Assembly (NCBI GenBank): GCA_963838375.1
Contig: CAWIQY010000021.1
Span: forward strand, 62,001 to 126,000
Length of the DNA: 64,000 nucleotides
Origin: DVED01 sp963838375
GTDB lineage: Bacteria > Cyanobacteriota > Cyanobacteriia > Cyanobacteriales > Geitlerinemataceae
Reading direction: 5' to 3'
Every line of letters starts with the position of its first letter. The first letter of the stretch is position 1. Below, in pieces: positions 46,051 to 54,857 of this stretch. The position numbers and the translations under genes were made by a program. The notes beneath the pieces were generated by a model that did not search any database, was not told the DNA's origin, and saw only the letters and a list, made by a program, of their open reading frames with translations.

Positions 46051-47553
46051 ATGGATATCACAGCCGAAAAAGAGAACATTCTACCCAAAGAGTCTCAAGA
46101 GTCTCAAGAGTCTAAAGAGTCTAAAGAGTCTAAAGAGTCGGAGAAATCGATCGCCACCTTTGAGGACTTCAATCTGCGCGAAGACATCCTCCAAGGCGTG
46201 ACGGAAGCGGGTTTCAAATCTCCCAGTCCGATTCAGCAGCGGGCGATTCCGCTGATTCTTTCCGGACGAGATACCGTGGCTCAAGCCCAGACGGGAACGG
46301 GGAAAACCGCTGCTTTCGGTTTACCCGCAATGAATTCTATCACCGGATCGAATAAGGTTGAAGTTTTGGTGATCGTCCCCACTCGCGAACTGGCATCCCA
46401 AGTCAGTGACGAATTGTATCGCTTGGGGCGCTATGCCGGGATTCGCACGGTTGCCGTGTATGGCGGTCAGTCTATTGGCCGACAAGTGGAACTGATCCGA
46501 CGAGGGGCACAGGTCGTGACTGCCACGCCGGGACGGCTGTTAGATCATTTGAGATCGAAGCGCCTACACCAGTTCGAGCCGTCGATCGTCATTTTAGACG
46601 AAGCGGACGAAATGTTGGATATGGGTTTCATGGACGATATCGAAGCCATTTTCGATTATTTGCCGACCCAACGCCAAACGTTACTATTTTCAGCCACGAT
46701 GCCGCCGGCAATTCGCAAACTGGCTCAGAAAATTCTCAAAAATCCGATCGAAATCGATATCACTCCCAAAGGGACGACGACCAATGCCGATATTACTCAG
46801 CGCTACTATGTGATCGAAGAGCGAGAACGCGAGGAAGCTCTGGTCCGTCTGATCGATACGGAAGCCCCTGGGAAGTCTCTGATTTTTTGCCGGACTAAAA
46901 AGGAAACAGATACCCTTTCGACGACTCTTGTCTCTCGCGGCTATGTGGCAGCAGCCCTGCACGGCGATATGCAGCAGCGCCAACGAGACGAAACTGTTGA
47001 TAACTTCAAGCAAAGTCGCATCGATATGCTGATTGCCACCGATGTGGCGGCACGGGGGTTGGATATTCACGATGTCACTCACGTGTTTAACTACCATATT
47101 CCCTTTGACTCTGACAGTTACGTTCACCGGGTGGGACGCACCGGACGCGCTGGGAAAAAGGGGACGGCAATTACCTTGGTAACTCCTCTGGAGTTTAAAA
47201 CCCTCAGTCGGATTATGAGTACCTCGGGAGCGCCGATGGTCTACGAGGAAATTCCCACTATTGGTGAGGCGAAGAAGCAGTATCAAAACGAACTGATGGG
47301 GAAACTGCAACACCAGCATATTAGTGAAGAGGCAGCCGAGTTGTTGCAGCGACTGGAGGAAGAACTCGATAGTTCTCAAATTGCCTGTAAAGCTATTTCT
47401 TTGCTGCTGGGTCAACAACCCGTTGCCGGGCCCAGTCGGATTGGGTTTAGTTCCCAGGAAATCGAGCATATGCTCGATCGGTTCAAGCGCCGCAAACGTC
47501 CCAAACCTCGGCGAAACAACAACCGGATGCCGCCCAGGAAACACCGGAGATAA
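46051..47553 (+). CDS. DEAD-box ATP-dependent RNA helicase
   Basis: About 500 residues from the ATG at 46051 (MDITAEKENI). An acidic/Ser leader contains five ES(Q/K) repeats encoded by 9-bp units at 46090-46146. The helicase core follows: Q motif FEDFNLREDIL and PSPIQQRAIP, motif I AQTGTGKTAA, PTRELA, TPGR, DEAD in VILDEADEMLD, SAT, the C-terminal domain with IATDVAARGLDI, and HRVGRTGRAGKKG. A basic tail (RRKRPKPRRNNNRMPPRKHRR-like) should bind RNA. It resembles cyanobacterial CrhR/DeaD-type helicases that unwind RNA in the cold. The start is uncertain; 45889 is the alternative. Confidence 0.92.
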   Translation: MDITAEKENILPKESQESQESKESKESKESEKSIATFEDFNLREDILQGVTEAGFKSPSPIQQRAIPLILSGRDTVAQAQTGTGKTAAFGLPAMNSITGSNKVEVLVIVPTRELASQVSDELYRLGRYAGIRTVAVYGGQSIGRQVELIRRGAQVVTATPGRLLDHLRSKRLHQFEPSIVILDEADEMLDMGFMDDIEAIFDYLPTQRQTLLFSATMPPAIRKLAQKILKNPIEIDITPKGTTTNADITQRYYVIEEREREEALVRLIDTEAPGKSLIFCRTKKETDTLSTTLVSRGYVAAALHGDMQQRQRDETVDNFKQSRIDMLIATDVAARGLDIHDVTHVFNYHIPFDSDSYVHRVGRTGRAGKKGTAITLVTPLEFKTLSRIMSTSGAPMVYEEIPTIGEAKKQYQNELMGKLQHQHISEEAAELLQRLEEELDSSQIACKAISLLLGQQPVAGPSRIGFSSQEIEHMLDRFKRRKRPKPRRNNNRMPPRKHRR

Positions 47554-47691
47554 CCCGTGTGGAAGATCGGGCGACGAGATCGGTCGGGGGATCGCGCCAG
47601 AGGATGCAGCCTTTGCCACTGGCTCGATCTTCTGGATGAGAAGCGGCAAAAGCGACCCTCGAGAAATTTCCCAGGCTAGAGTGCATTACTT

Positions 47692-49665
47692 ATGATCTTT
47701 TGTCTTAACCCCGACTGCCAAAAGCCTCAGAATCGAGATAGTGCCGCGTCTTGCCAAAATTGTGGGTCGCCGCTGTTATTGAGGAGTCGCTACCGCCCTT
47801 TGAAGATGATCGGTCAGGGCGGATTTGGTCGGACGTATTTAGCTGTCGATCGCGATCGGCTCGATACGCGCTGTGCTATCAAACAATTGTTGCCGCAACA
47901 ATTGTTCGGTAGCCGTTTAGACCCGACGAGTTGGCAAAAGACGATCGAGTTATTCAAGCACGAGGCAATGCAACTGTCGAAGTTGGGGGAACACCCGCAA
48001 ATTCCGACGCTGTTTGCTTTTTTTGAAGAAGGGGGTCGTCTCTATCTAGTCCAAGAGTTTGTGGAAGGACAGACGTTGTGGCACGAGTTGGAGGAGCGGG
48101 GCGCGTTTAGCGAACAACAGATTCGTCAACTTTTGACCCAACTCCTGCCGATTCTGCGGTATATCCACCGACGCGGGGTGATCCATCGGGACATTACCCC
48201 GGTTAACATTTTGCGTCGCGATCGCGATGGCAAGTTGATTTTAATTGATTTTGGCGTTGCCAAGCAGCTCACCAATACGTCTCTGGTTCGACCGGGAACC
48301 AAGGTGGGGACGGCGGGTTATGCGCCGCTGGAACAACTCCGCAGTGGCAAGGCGTATCCGGCAAGCGATATTTATAGTTTGGGTGTGAGCTGCATTCATT
48401 TGATTACGAGCACCCGACCGGATCTGCTCTACGATCCGATTAAAGGTTGGCGTTGGAAAGAGCAACTGGCTCGCAAGCGAATTAGCATTAGCGATCGCTT
48501 GACCAATATTTTGGATAAAATGATTCGCGATCTGGTCGTCGATCGCTATCAGTCTATCGATGAGGTGATTCGAGACTTCAGATCGATCGCCCTACCTCCC
48601 TCCAAACCCCCAAGCCGCAAATCGTCACACCCTCGCTCATCACAACGACCGGACAATATTCAAACCACCATCGATCTACCCCCACCTGCCCGAAAAACTG
48701 CCACACCTCCAGCACATCCAACCTCTCCCATTCCGACTCGAGCCCTCTACTCGGCTCATGCTCCAGTCAACTCGCCCGGTTGGCACTGCATTCACACGAT
48801 CGCCGATCATAGCTCTTGGGTCACTTCCGTAGCACTCGCTCCCAACGGATCGCTATTAGCCAGCGGATCTCTCGACAATAAAATTCGGGTTTGGAACTTG
48901 CAGACGGGGCAAGAACTCTTCACTGTGACCCACCATCGCAGTGCTGTGAACGCATTGGCGATTAACCCTAGTAGCGATTTACTGGCAAGTGGCAGCGACG
49001 ATGCCTCTGTCAAACTCACCCATCTCAGTTCGGGAAAACTCGTACATAATCTCTTTGCCCATCTGCGAGATGTCACGGCTGTCGCGTTTTTTCCCGACGG
49101 ACAAACTCTCGCCTCCGGCAGCGAAGATCGCACCATTCGCTTGTGGAATGTCTCCACGGGCGCGGCGATCGCGACTTTGGCAGGGGACTCGGGTATTATT
49201 AAATCCATTGTCATCTCGCCTAATGGCAAAGTCATTGCCAGTGGCGGATTGGATAACCACATTCATTTGTGGAATCCGATCGCTCGCAAAGCGATCGCGA
49301 CTTTGAACGGACACAATAATTCGGTGACGTCTCTGGCGATGAGTGCGGGGGGGACTTTGCTTGCCAGTGGCAGCAAGGATCGTACCGTCCGGTTGTGGCA
49401 GTTACCGACGGGCAAGTTGCTACAAACCTTCTCGGGTCATTTTGCTGATGTCAATGCCGTGGTGTTTCACCCGAATGGTCAGATGCTGATCAGTGCTAGT
49501 AGCGATAAAAAAATTAAGGTGTGGCAACTGAGTAATGGCGAAGTTCGACATACGTTGTCCGGTCATATGGGAACAGTTGATAGTTTAGCCATCGGTACGG
49601 ATGGTAAGACGATCGTCAGTGGGAGTTGTGACAAAACCGTAAGAATTTGGCGCTGGTTTGATTGA
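47692..49665 (+). CDS. Serine/threonine protein kinase with C-terminal WD40 repeats
   Basis: A 657-residue protein. It starts with a zinc ribbon (CLNPDCQ and CQNCG, residues 4-24), then a Hanks-type kinase domain (about 34-300): glycine loop IGQGGFGRTYL, Lys64 in CAIKQLL, the catalytic loop HRDITPVN near 165, and DFGVAKQ near 187. The Lys normally found after HRDI is Thr here. A Pro/Ser-rich linker (about 300-360) follows, then about seven WD40 repeats (SVALAPNGSLLASGS and GSEDRTIRLWN) making a propeller for partner binding. No membrane segment is seen. The layout is common in filamentous cyanobacteria. Confidence 0.92.
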   Translation: MIFCLNPDCQKPQNRDSAASCQNCGSPLLLRSRYRPLKMIGQGGFGRTYLAVDRDRLDTRCAIKQLLPQQLFGSRLDPTSWQKTIELFKHEAMQLSKLGEHPQIPTLFAFFEEGGRLYLVQEFVEGQTLWHELEERGAFSEQQIRQLLTQLLPILRYIHRRGVIHRDITPVNILRRDRDGKLILIDFGVAKQLTNTSLVRPGTKVGTAGYAPLEQLRSGKAYPASDIYSLGVSCIHLITSTRPDLLYDPIKGWRWKEQLARKRISISDRLTNILDKMIRDLVVDRYQSIDEVIRDFRSIALPPSKPPSRKSSHPRSSQRPDNIQTTIDLPPPARKTATPPAHPTSPIPTRALYSAHAPVNSPGWHCIHTIADHSSWVTSVALAPNGSLLASGSLDNKIRVWNLQTGQELFTVTHHRSAVNALAINPSSDLLASGSDDASVKLTHLSSGKLVHNLFAHLRDVTAVAFFPDGQTLASGSEDRTIRLWNVSTGAAIATLAGDSGIIKSIVISPNGKVIASGGLDNHIHLWNPIARKAIATLNGHNNSVTSLAMSAGGTLLASGSKDRTVRLWQLPTGKLLQTFSGHFADVNAVVFHPNGQMLISASSDKKIKVWQLSNGEVRHTLSGHMGTVDSLAIGTDGKTIVSGSCDKTVRIWRWFD

Positions 49666-49836
49666 GTAAGCAATCAATAATCAGTAATAAGACCGAAGAA
49701 AAAGGTTAAAACCCGGATTCCTTTGATTGAATTCTTTGGCTTTAGCCAGAGGTATAGCCATATGCAGTCTTGTGAGGACATCGGTGAACGATCGAGGTCT
49801 CCATGACTGCACCACATCTACCCAAACTCTTCTAAT

Positions 49837-50889
49837 CTATCCCATGATTTGACGCAATGCCTCCAGCAGAGCTGAATTTTCTTCGGGCGTTCCGACCGTA
49901 ATTCTCAATTTATCGTCGAGACGAGGTTGTGGGAAATAGCGAACTAAAATTCCTTGCTGTTTGAGCTGTTGGTACAAAGACGCTGCTGAGGTCGAATTTG
50001 GCGATCGAGCTAATACAAAGTTCGCTTGAGATGGCAAGACTTCAAATCCTAATTCTTGGAGTTCTTGTGTTAACCTCGATCGATCGGTTTTGACTTTTTC
50101 AGCATGACGATTTTTATGGTCGCAATCGGCGATCGCGGCTGCCCCCACGGCACAGGCAAGTGCATCGACATTATAGCTATCTTTGACTTTAATTAATCCG
50201 GATAACAACGTCGGATTGGCAATACCGAAACCCAAGCGCAATCCAGCCAGAGAATACCCTTTCGACAGCGTTCTTAAAACGATAACATTTTCACAAGTTT
50301 TCACCAATTCCAACGCGCTAGATTGGGCAAAATCCACATAAGCTTCGTCGATCACCAAAACTCCAGATAATTGCGATGCCAGTTTATCCAGTAATTCCAA
50401 AGAAATTGCTGTTCCCGAAGGACTATTGGGAGAGGCGATAAATGTCACTGCGCCTTGAGCTTCGATCAGTTTCTCGACGGGTAAACTGTAATCATCGGGG
50501 AAAGGAACTTCCACCACATCTGCCCCCTGAATCTCCGCCAAGGTGCGATACAGCACGTAAGTCGGCATGGGATAGACCACTTTTCGCCCCGGTTCCGTAC
50601 AGGCGCGCATAATCATCGTCAATAAATCGTCACTACCGTTCCCTGCCAGAATCCAATCTGCCGGAACTCCCAAAACCTGACTCGCCGCGTGCCGAAATGC
50701 CGACGCCATGGGATCGCTGTAGCGCCGCAACAATTCCCCATCGAAGTCTCGCAACACCTGCATTGCTTTCGGTGAAGGGGGATAGGGGTTTTCGTTGGTG
50801 TTGAGCTTAATGACGCGAACGTTGGCTGAGGGTTGTTCTCCGGGAACGTAACCGGAAATGGCATCGATGGTGGGGCGAAAGTAAGACAT
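49837..50889 (-). CDS. hisC: Histidinol-phosphate aminotransferase HisC
   Basis: A 350-residue PLP-dependent class I/II aminotransferase of histidine synthesis (imidazole acetol phosphate to histidinol phosphate). Motifs: NTNENPYPPSPKA at the N-terminus, GNGSDDLLTMIMRA, ASPNSPSGT, DEAYVDFA and the PLP lysine in RTLSKGYSLAGLRLGFG. The tail carries the substrate-phosphate arginines in ILVRYF and LRITVGT. Length and start (MSYFRPTIDAISGY) are normal. It is not next to other his genes, as is usual in cyanobacteria. Confidence 0.94.
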   Translation of the reverse strand: MSYFRPTIDAISGYVPGEQPSANVRVIKLNTNENPYPPSPKAMQVLRDFDGELLRRYSDPMASAFRHAASQVLGVPADWILAGNGSDDLLTMIMRACTEPGRKVVYPMPTYVLYRTLAEIQGADVVEVPFPDDYSLPVEKLIEAQGAVTFIASPNSPSGTAISLELLDKLASQLSGVLVIDEAYVDFAQSSALELVKTCENVIVLRTLSKGYSLAGLRLGFGIANPTLLSGLIKVKDSYNVDALACAVGAAAIADCDHKNRHAEKVKTDRSRLTQELQELGFEVLPSQANFVLARSPNSTSAASLYQQLKQQGILVRYFPQPRLDDKLRITVGTPEENSALLEALRQIMG

Positions 50890-50907
50890 AGGGATTTTGA
50901 CAGAAGT

Positions 50908-50949
50908 GTTAATGGTTGATGGTTGATGGTTGATGGTTAATGGTTGATT
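50908..50949. repeat. Heptamer tandem repeat (GTTGATG/GTTAATG)
   Basis: Six 7-bp units, GTTAATG, three GTTGATG, GTTAATG and GTTGATT, sit just upstream of the hisC start. This is an STRR-type array like that at 3906-3933. Confidence 0.8.
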
Positions 50950-50968
50950 GTCATCAAGAGTTCTGGAA

Positions 50969-52288
50969 CTAACGTTCCACTAGCACGTAACCAAACTCCA
51001 CCATTGTTATTAGCATTTGCGTGACCGTTTCCCATGCTTCTTCGGATTTGATGGGTTGGAGTGTTGTGGGGTCAACGGGTCGTAATTGATGCCAGCGCTG
51101 TGCCAGATCGATCGTGGATTGTGACTCTTCCCACAAGGGTAACAAACAGGCGATTGTGGAGCTATCTACCCAAATATCCGACAATCCCGGCATCGGTAAA
51201 TACCGGCTGATGTCTATGGAGTTAATTTGAGTCATGGCATCGACAAACTCTTTTTTAACGGTATCTTTCTTCAGTTGGGGATGCCAATATACCCGAGCAT
51301 TTTGCCAATCCTCAAGATTCCATTCGGTTACTGGAGTCGAAGGTTTAGCCTGGTTGGGATGACCGCACCAAAAATCGATTAATCGATGGACGGGGTGCAG
51401 AAGTTCGTACAAATGTAGTTGTTCTTCCACGGTCAGTCCGGGTACACTCATTGCCCAAAAAGCCGGTAAGTTATCTGGGGTTTGAAACAGCTCTTTCAAA
51501 TCCCATTGTCGCGCATTCAACATTTTTATAAATTCTAGACCCGCGGCTTCTAGCAAAGAAAAGGCTTCTGGAATGGTATAGCCTTTATCTCCTTGCAAGA
51601 GATGGTTCATTAGAGAAACTTTGGGATTTTCTCTGGTATTTTTTCCCCAAGTTGTTTGCTTGAGATTAACGCCATTTTTCAGCGCTTCCATTGTTTCTTT
51701 GAGAATTTCTACTTCAAAGTCCTCTGGATTGCCATCCATCAATCCAATGGTTTTGCAAAATTTTTGGGCGCGGAAGAAGCCAGCACGTTGGTAAGCGCTA
51801 TGGAGATTGGTGCGGATGATACCATCGGGTTTGAGAACCGATTTCATTGCTTTCAGTCCAGCGACGAGATCGGGCAAAAGATAGAGAACTTCATCATTGT
51901 TAATATAGTCGAACTCCAGTCCCAAACTCGGAAGTTCTTCGAGAGGCATGACGTGAAATTCAAAGTTCTCAAAATTATGATATTTTAGACGATCGCGAGC
52001 GACTTCGATCGACCTGGGTGAGAGATCGACTCCGACAATTTTTGCTCCCGGATTGGCTTCTGCTAAGATTAGCGCTTTGTAACCGCTGCCACAACCCGCA
52101 TCGAGAATGACTTGACCTTCAGAATGAATAACTTGTTGATTTCTCAGGTAGTAAGGAATAACAATATTGTGGAACTGGAGGACATTTATTTCTTGTTTTG
52201 GAGAACGATCGATTGGGATATTGGGGTAAGGTTCGGACTCATACTGCTGGCGAATTTTTTCGACGACTTCAGAGGATTGCATAATCAA
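50969..52288 (-). CDS. Class I SAM-dependent methyltransferase with regulatory-type C-terminal domain
   Basis: A 439-residue protein. The N-terminal ESEPYPNIPIDRSPK is a feature of a cyanobacterial/bacterial group. The methyltransferase core has motif I VILDAGCGSGYKALILAEA and GVDLSPRSIEVARDRL, with YINNDEVLYLLPDL after it. The C-terminal half (about 230-439) is helical and resembles the 'methyltransferase regulatory domain' type. No substrate is known. It precedes hisC on the same strand with about 80 bp between them, and it follows a glycosyltransferase gene. Confidence 0.85.
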   Translation of the reverse strand: MIMQSSEVVEKIRQQYESEPYPNIPIDRSPKQEINVLQFHNIVIPYYLRNQQVIHSEGQVILDAGCGSGYKALILAEANPGAKIVGVDLSPRSIEVARDRLKYHNFENFEFHVMPLEELPSLGLEFDYINNDEVLYLLPDLVAGLKAMKSVLKPDGIIRTNLHSAYQRAGFFRAQKFCKTIGLMDGNPEDFEVEILKETMEALKNGVNLKQTTWGKNTRENPKVSLMNHLLQGDKGYTIPEAFSLLEAAGLEFIKMLNARQWDLKELFQTPDNLPAFWAMSVPGLTVEEQLHLYELLHPVHRLIDFWCGHPNQAKPSTPVTEWNLEDWQNARVYWHPQLKKDTVKKEFVDAMTQINSIDISRYLPMPGLSDIWVDSSTIACLLPLWEESQSTIDLAQRWHQLRPVDPTTLQPIKSEEAWETVTQMLITMVEFGYVLVER

Positions 52289-52332
52289 TATTTAGAAAGT
52301 TTCAGGTATAACAAAGCTCGAGTTCGATCGAC

Positions 52333-53889
52333 TTATTTCACGATCTTTAATAGGAGAGGATTGTCAATTTCTTCAACCCGATAATTTCGATCGTTCTCCA
52401 ACATAGATTGTAGTTGGGGAGAAACACCATATAAAAATATATCACTAAATTGGGTTGGGAGCGAAATTGATGGTAAAACCGGTATCAATTGAAAGGCTGT
52501 TCGCTCTGGCAGTAAGTAATTGAGAGAAACGATCGTGTAGTTATCGCTAATCACCAAGGGAGTGCTGGTTGCCTCGATCGATGTTGCAGCTCGAAGATTA
52601 TAAAGGCTAGTATAGTAATCTTTATTCCACCAATTTTTGGATTGCGAGCTTAAGATCCCAGACAGGATTCCCACTACAATTAATATAGCCACGATCGATC
52701 TCCAAATACGATTCGATCGTTGGGGTGGTAAGCCATTTTTACACTGAAAGCAAAAACAGAAGGCTACTACAATTTGAATCCCCAAGTAACTAAGGATTAG
52801 ATATCGCGGAGTCAGCGATCGTATGCCTCCATTTAATACATCGGGAACAACCAGTGCTAAGGGCGTCACGCCAATTAAAATCAGGATGAACAACCACACT
52901 CGCTGTGGCGTATTGCGATAAAGGCAATAAATAGAGTATGTCACTAAAGCGACGATCGGTAAACCCAGCAAGGGATTTTCGACATTCGCCGAAATATCGA
53001 TAAAAACCCGACTTAAATTGACCATCCAGCCGGAGATTAAAGAGAGAAAAGACACCGATTCAGTGCGCCAAGACGCTTGGTTAAAGTTTTGGGTCAATAC
53101 CCACAACCACGGCGCAAATGCCAGAATTACAGCACCCGAAGCCAGCAGATAAGAAATCGAAGTTTTATTAAAACGAAGTCTTTCAAGAATTGCCAAATAG
53201 ATGCCGTGTCCAAATGCCACGAAGGCGGTAAACGGGTAAGTATAAAATCCGGCTGTCAGGGCGATCGCGTACAGAATCCAACTGAGGGCAGTATTCAGCC
53301 GAATGGCTCGCAGAAATGCCGCATTCGACAGTAAAACCATCACGATCCACAAAGTATATTCCCGAGCTTCCTGAGCGTAGAGAATGTGCAAAGGAGAAAC
53401 AGCAATCAGAGCAATCGCCATCCAACCTACGGGGTTGTCAAACCTCGATCGATCGCCATCGCCTCGACTCTCGAATAACTCCCAACATAAGCCATAAATT
53501 GCCGGAAATGACAGCAAACTCACCACGGCTGAAAAACTGCGCGTGACGGCAACAGAATCGCCCCAGAATTTGACCCAATACCGAACCAGAACATAATAGA
53601 ATGGAGGATGCTCCGGTGCTTCTGTTGCTAACGCCTTAACCGTATCCACCACAGTTTTTTCCGGGCTGAGATGTTGAAAGCGATATAAATCTTCTTGAGT
53701 GAGAATCCTTCCGTTTAAGGTTTCTCGGGCAAAATCTGCCATCGTATAACCCGAAATCCGCAATGAAGTAAAAGTCTCATCAACCCAGTAAACTTTGAGA
53801 TCCAAATTGACGAAGCGAAAGTAAATCCCCAGCGCCAAAACGATCGCTACCAGCACTCCAAAACCCGTTTTGCCCGCCTTTAAATGCAC
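52333..53889 (-). CDS. GT39/ArnT-like membrane glycosyltransferase
   Basis: A 518-residue polytopic inner-membrane protein with about ten predicted helices. The N-terminus FRFVNLDLKVYWVDETFTSL holds the acidic Asp-Glu pair in the first periplasmic loop, typical of GT-C/PMT-type enzymes that use polyprenyl-phosphate sugars. EHPPFYYVLVRYW and LYAQEAREYTLW are conserved blocks of the 'glycosyltransferase family 39' group. It may glycosylate a protein or a lipid-linked glycan; the acceptor cannot be told. It lies between the exbD locus and the methyltransferase gene, all in the same direction. Confidence 0.85.
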   Translation of the reverse strand: MHLKAGKTGFGVLVAIVLALGIYFRFVNLDLKVYWVDETFTSLRISGYTMADFARETLNGRILTQEDLYRFQHLSPEKTVVDTVKALATEAPEHPPFYYVLVRYWVKFWGDSVAVTRSFSAVVSLLSFPAIYGLCWELFESRGDGDRSRFDNPVGWMAIALIAVSPLHILYAQEAREYTLWIVMVLLSNAAFLRAIRLNTALSWILYAIALTAGFYTYPFTAFVAFGHGIYLAILERLRFNKTSISYLLASGAVILAFAPWLWVLTQNFNQASWRTESVSFLSLISGWMVNLSRVFIDISANVENPLLGLPIVALVTYSIYCLYRNTPQRVWLFILILIGVTPLALVVPDVLNGGIRSLTPRYLILSYLGIQIVVAFCFCFQCKNGLPPQRSNRIWRSIVAILIVVGILSGILSSQSKNWWNKDYYTSLYNLRAATSIEATSTPLVISDNYTIVSLNYLLPERTAFQLIPVLPSISLPTQFSDIFLYGVSPQLQSMLENDRNYRVEEIDNPLLLKIVK

Positions 53890-53987
53890 GATCGTTACCA
53901 GACCTCCGCTAAATTTCGACTCACATAAGTTGGACGTTGTTGGGGTTGAGATAGGGTTTGAACCCTAATGACTCCAGGTCCATCGTG

Positions 53988-54242
53988 CTACTGGTCAACC
54001 TCTTCTGGAATCGTTTCGGCGTTCCCCGTTTCCGAAGTTTCAGATGGCGTGTCTAATTGCTCTGACCCCTCATTAAGACTATCGGCACCGGAATCGCTGG
54101 GAAGAGAAGAATCCGGACTATCGAGACCGGAATCGCTGGGAAGAGAAAAATCCGGACTATCGGCACCGGAATCGCTGGGAAGAGAAGAATCCGGACTATC
54201 GAGACCGGAATCGCTGGGAAGAGAAAAATCCGGTTCTTCCAC
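53988..54242 (-). other. Alternative-frame acidic tail overlapping the exbD 3' end
   Basis: An 84-codon frame made largely of 13-residue units such as SGLDSPDSSLPSD, ending SETGNAETIPEEVDQ before TAG at 53988. It overlaps the end of exbD in a different frame, and its own start lies inside the repeat array, so it is unlikely to be a separate gene. A one-base slip near 54240-54340 would append it to ExbD as a Ser/Asp/Pro-rich tail. Given how many one-base indels this window has, that is plausible but unproven. Confidence 0.4.
54081..54236. repeat. Four 39-bp tandem repeats (78-bp higher-order period)
   Basis: Units of 39 bp start at 54081, 54120, 54159 and 54198. Odd and even units differ slightly (ATCGGCACC against ATCGAGACC; GAGAAGAATC against GAGAAAAATC), so alternate copies match better, giving a 78-bp superunit. 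Each unit equals 13 codons in the acidic frame. Confidence 0.92.
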
Positions 54243-54813
54243 TTCCGGTGCGCTGGGGAATTGTGGCGGGGAACTGGGCGACTTGTGGGACTCCCGGACT
54301 GTTGGGGGCGAGTCCCGGTAATCCTGGGGTGGGAGAAAGCTGGCTGGGGAAGGGATTCAAGCGGTTGACACCGCCGCTGTCGGGGAATTGAGTTGTCGAG
54401 GTGGGCAGGGTTGCTAGTGCCACGCGGCTATCGATTTCCCGCAGAACATCCAAGACTTGTACGACCTGACTGTATTGTGCGCTGGGGTGGGCGTAGAGGG
54501 CAACCAGTCCGTTGGGATTAATTTGTTTGTAGCGCTTCAGTTGGGCGGTCAGATCGAGTTGCGTCACCTGTCGCCATTGTTGGGGTTGCACCTCCAGCGA
54601 GACTTGTCCAACGGGATCGATGGCCACCATGAACATTTCTCGCATTTGGGCTTCGCCCGTTTTGGCTTGGGGCAAATTCAGGCTAATGGCTTGCTGGCGG
54701 CTCAAACCCACTGCTCCTAAGATAAAAAATGTGAGGATGCAAAAGATCACATCCATCAGCGGCAGAATTTGAATTTGAATATCTTCGGTGACCGAATCGA
54801 GGTTTATTTTCAT
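54196..54813 (-). CDS. exbD: ExbD/TolR-family biopolymer transport protein
   Basis: A 205-residue ExbD/TolR subunit. The single membrane helix IQILPLMDVIFCILTFFIL (about 14-32) carries the proton-path Asp of this family. The periplasmic domain runs to about residue 140 (LVALYAHPSAQYSQVVQVLDVLREI). The rest is a Pro/Gly/Ser tail ending in SQRFRSR that overlaps a 39-bp repeat array. The family normally ends near residue 140, so the tail is extra and its frame is uncertain (see 53988-54242). exbB is 44 bp upstream and the pair would form a proton-driven motor energising outer-membrane or surface processes. Confidence 0.88.
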   Translation of the reverse strand: MKINLDSVTEDIQIQILPLMDVIFCILTFFILGAVGLSRQQAISLNLPQAKTGEAQMREMFMVAIDPVGQVSLEVQPQQWRQVTQLDLTAQLKRYKQINPNGLVALYAHPSAQYSQVVQVLDVLREIDSRVALATLPTSTTQFPDSGGVNRLNPFPSQLSPTPGLPGLAPNSPGVPQVAQFPATIPQRTGSGRTGFFSSQRFRSR

Positions 54814-54857
54814 GGGGATGGGGAAGTTGCCGGGAGCGAGATGAATTCTTCTTTATT

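Noticed and set aside
46690..47649. 319-codon open frame antisense to the helicase gene
   Set aside because: It lies opposite a complete DEAD-box gene with all motifs and has no recognisable domain.
53930..54010. tRNA-like 3' half on the minus strand (GGGTTCAAACCC, then CTCAACCCCA)
   Set aside because: Only about 60 bases fit. There is no D-arm, the T-stem needs a six-base loop, and the 5' part is inside the acidic coding tail. It is a 14-bp palindrome rather than a tRNA.
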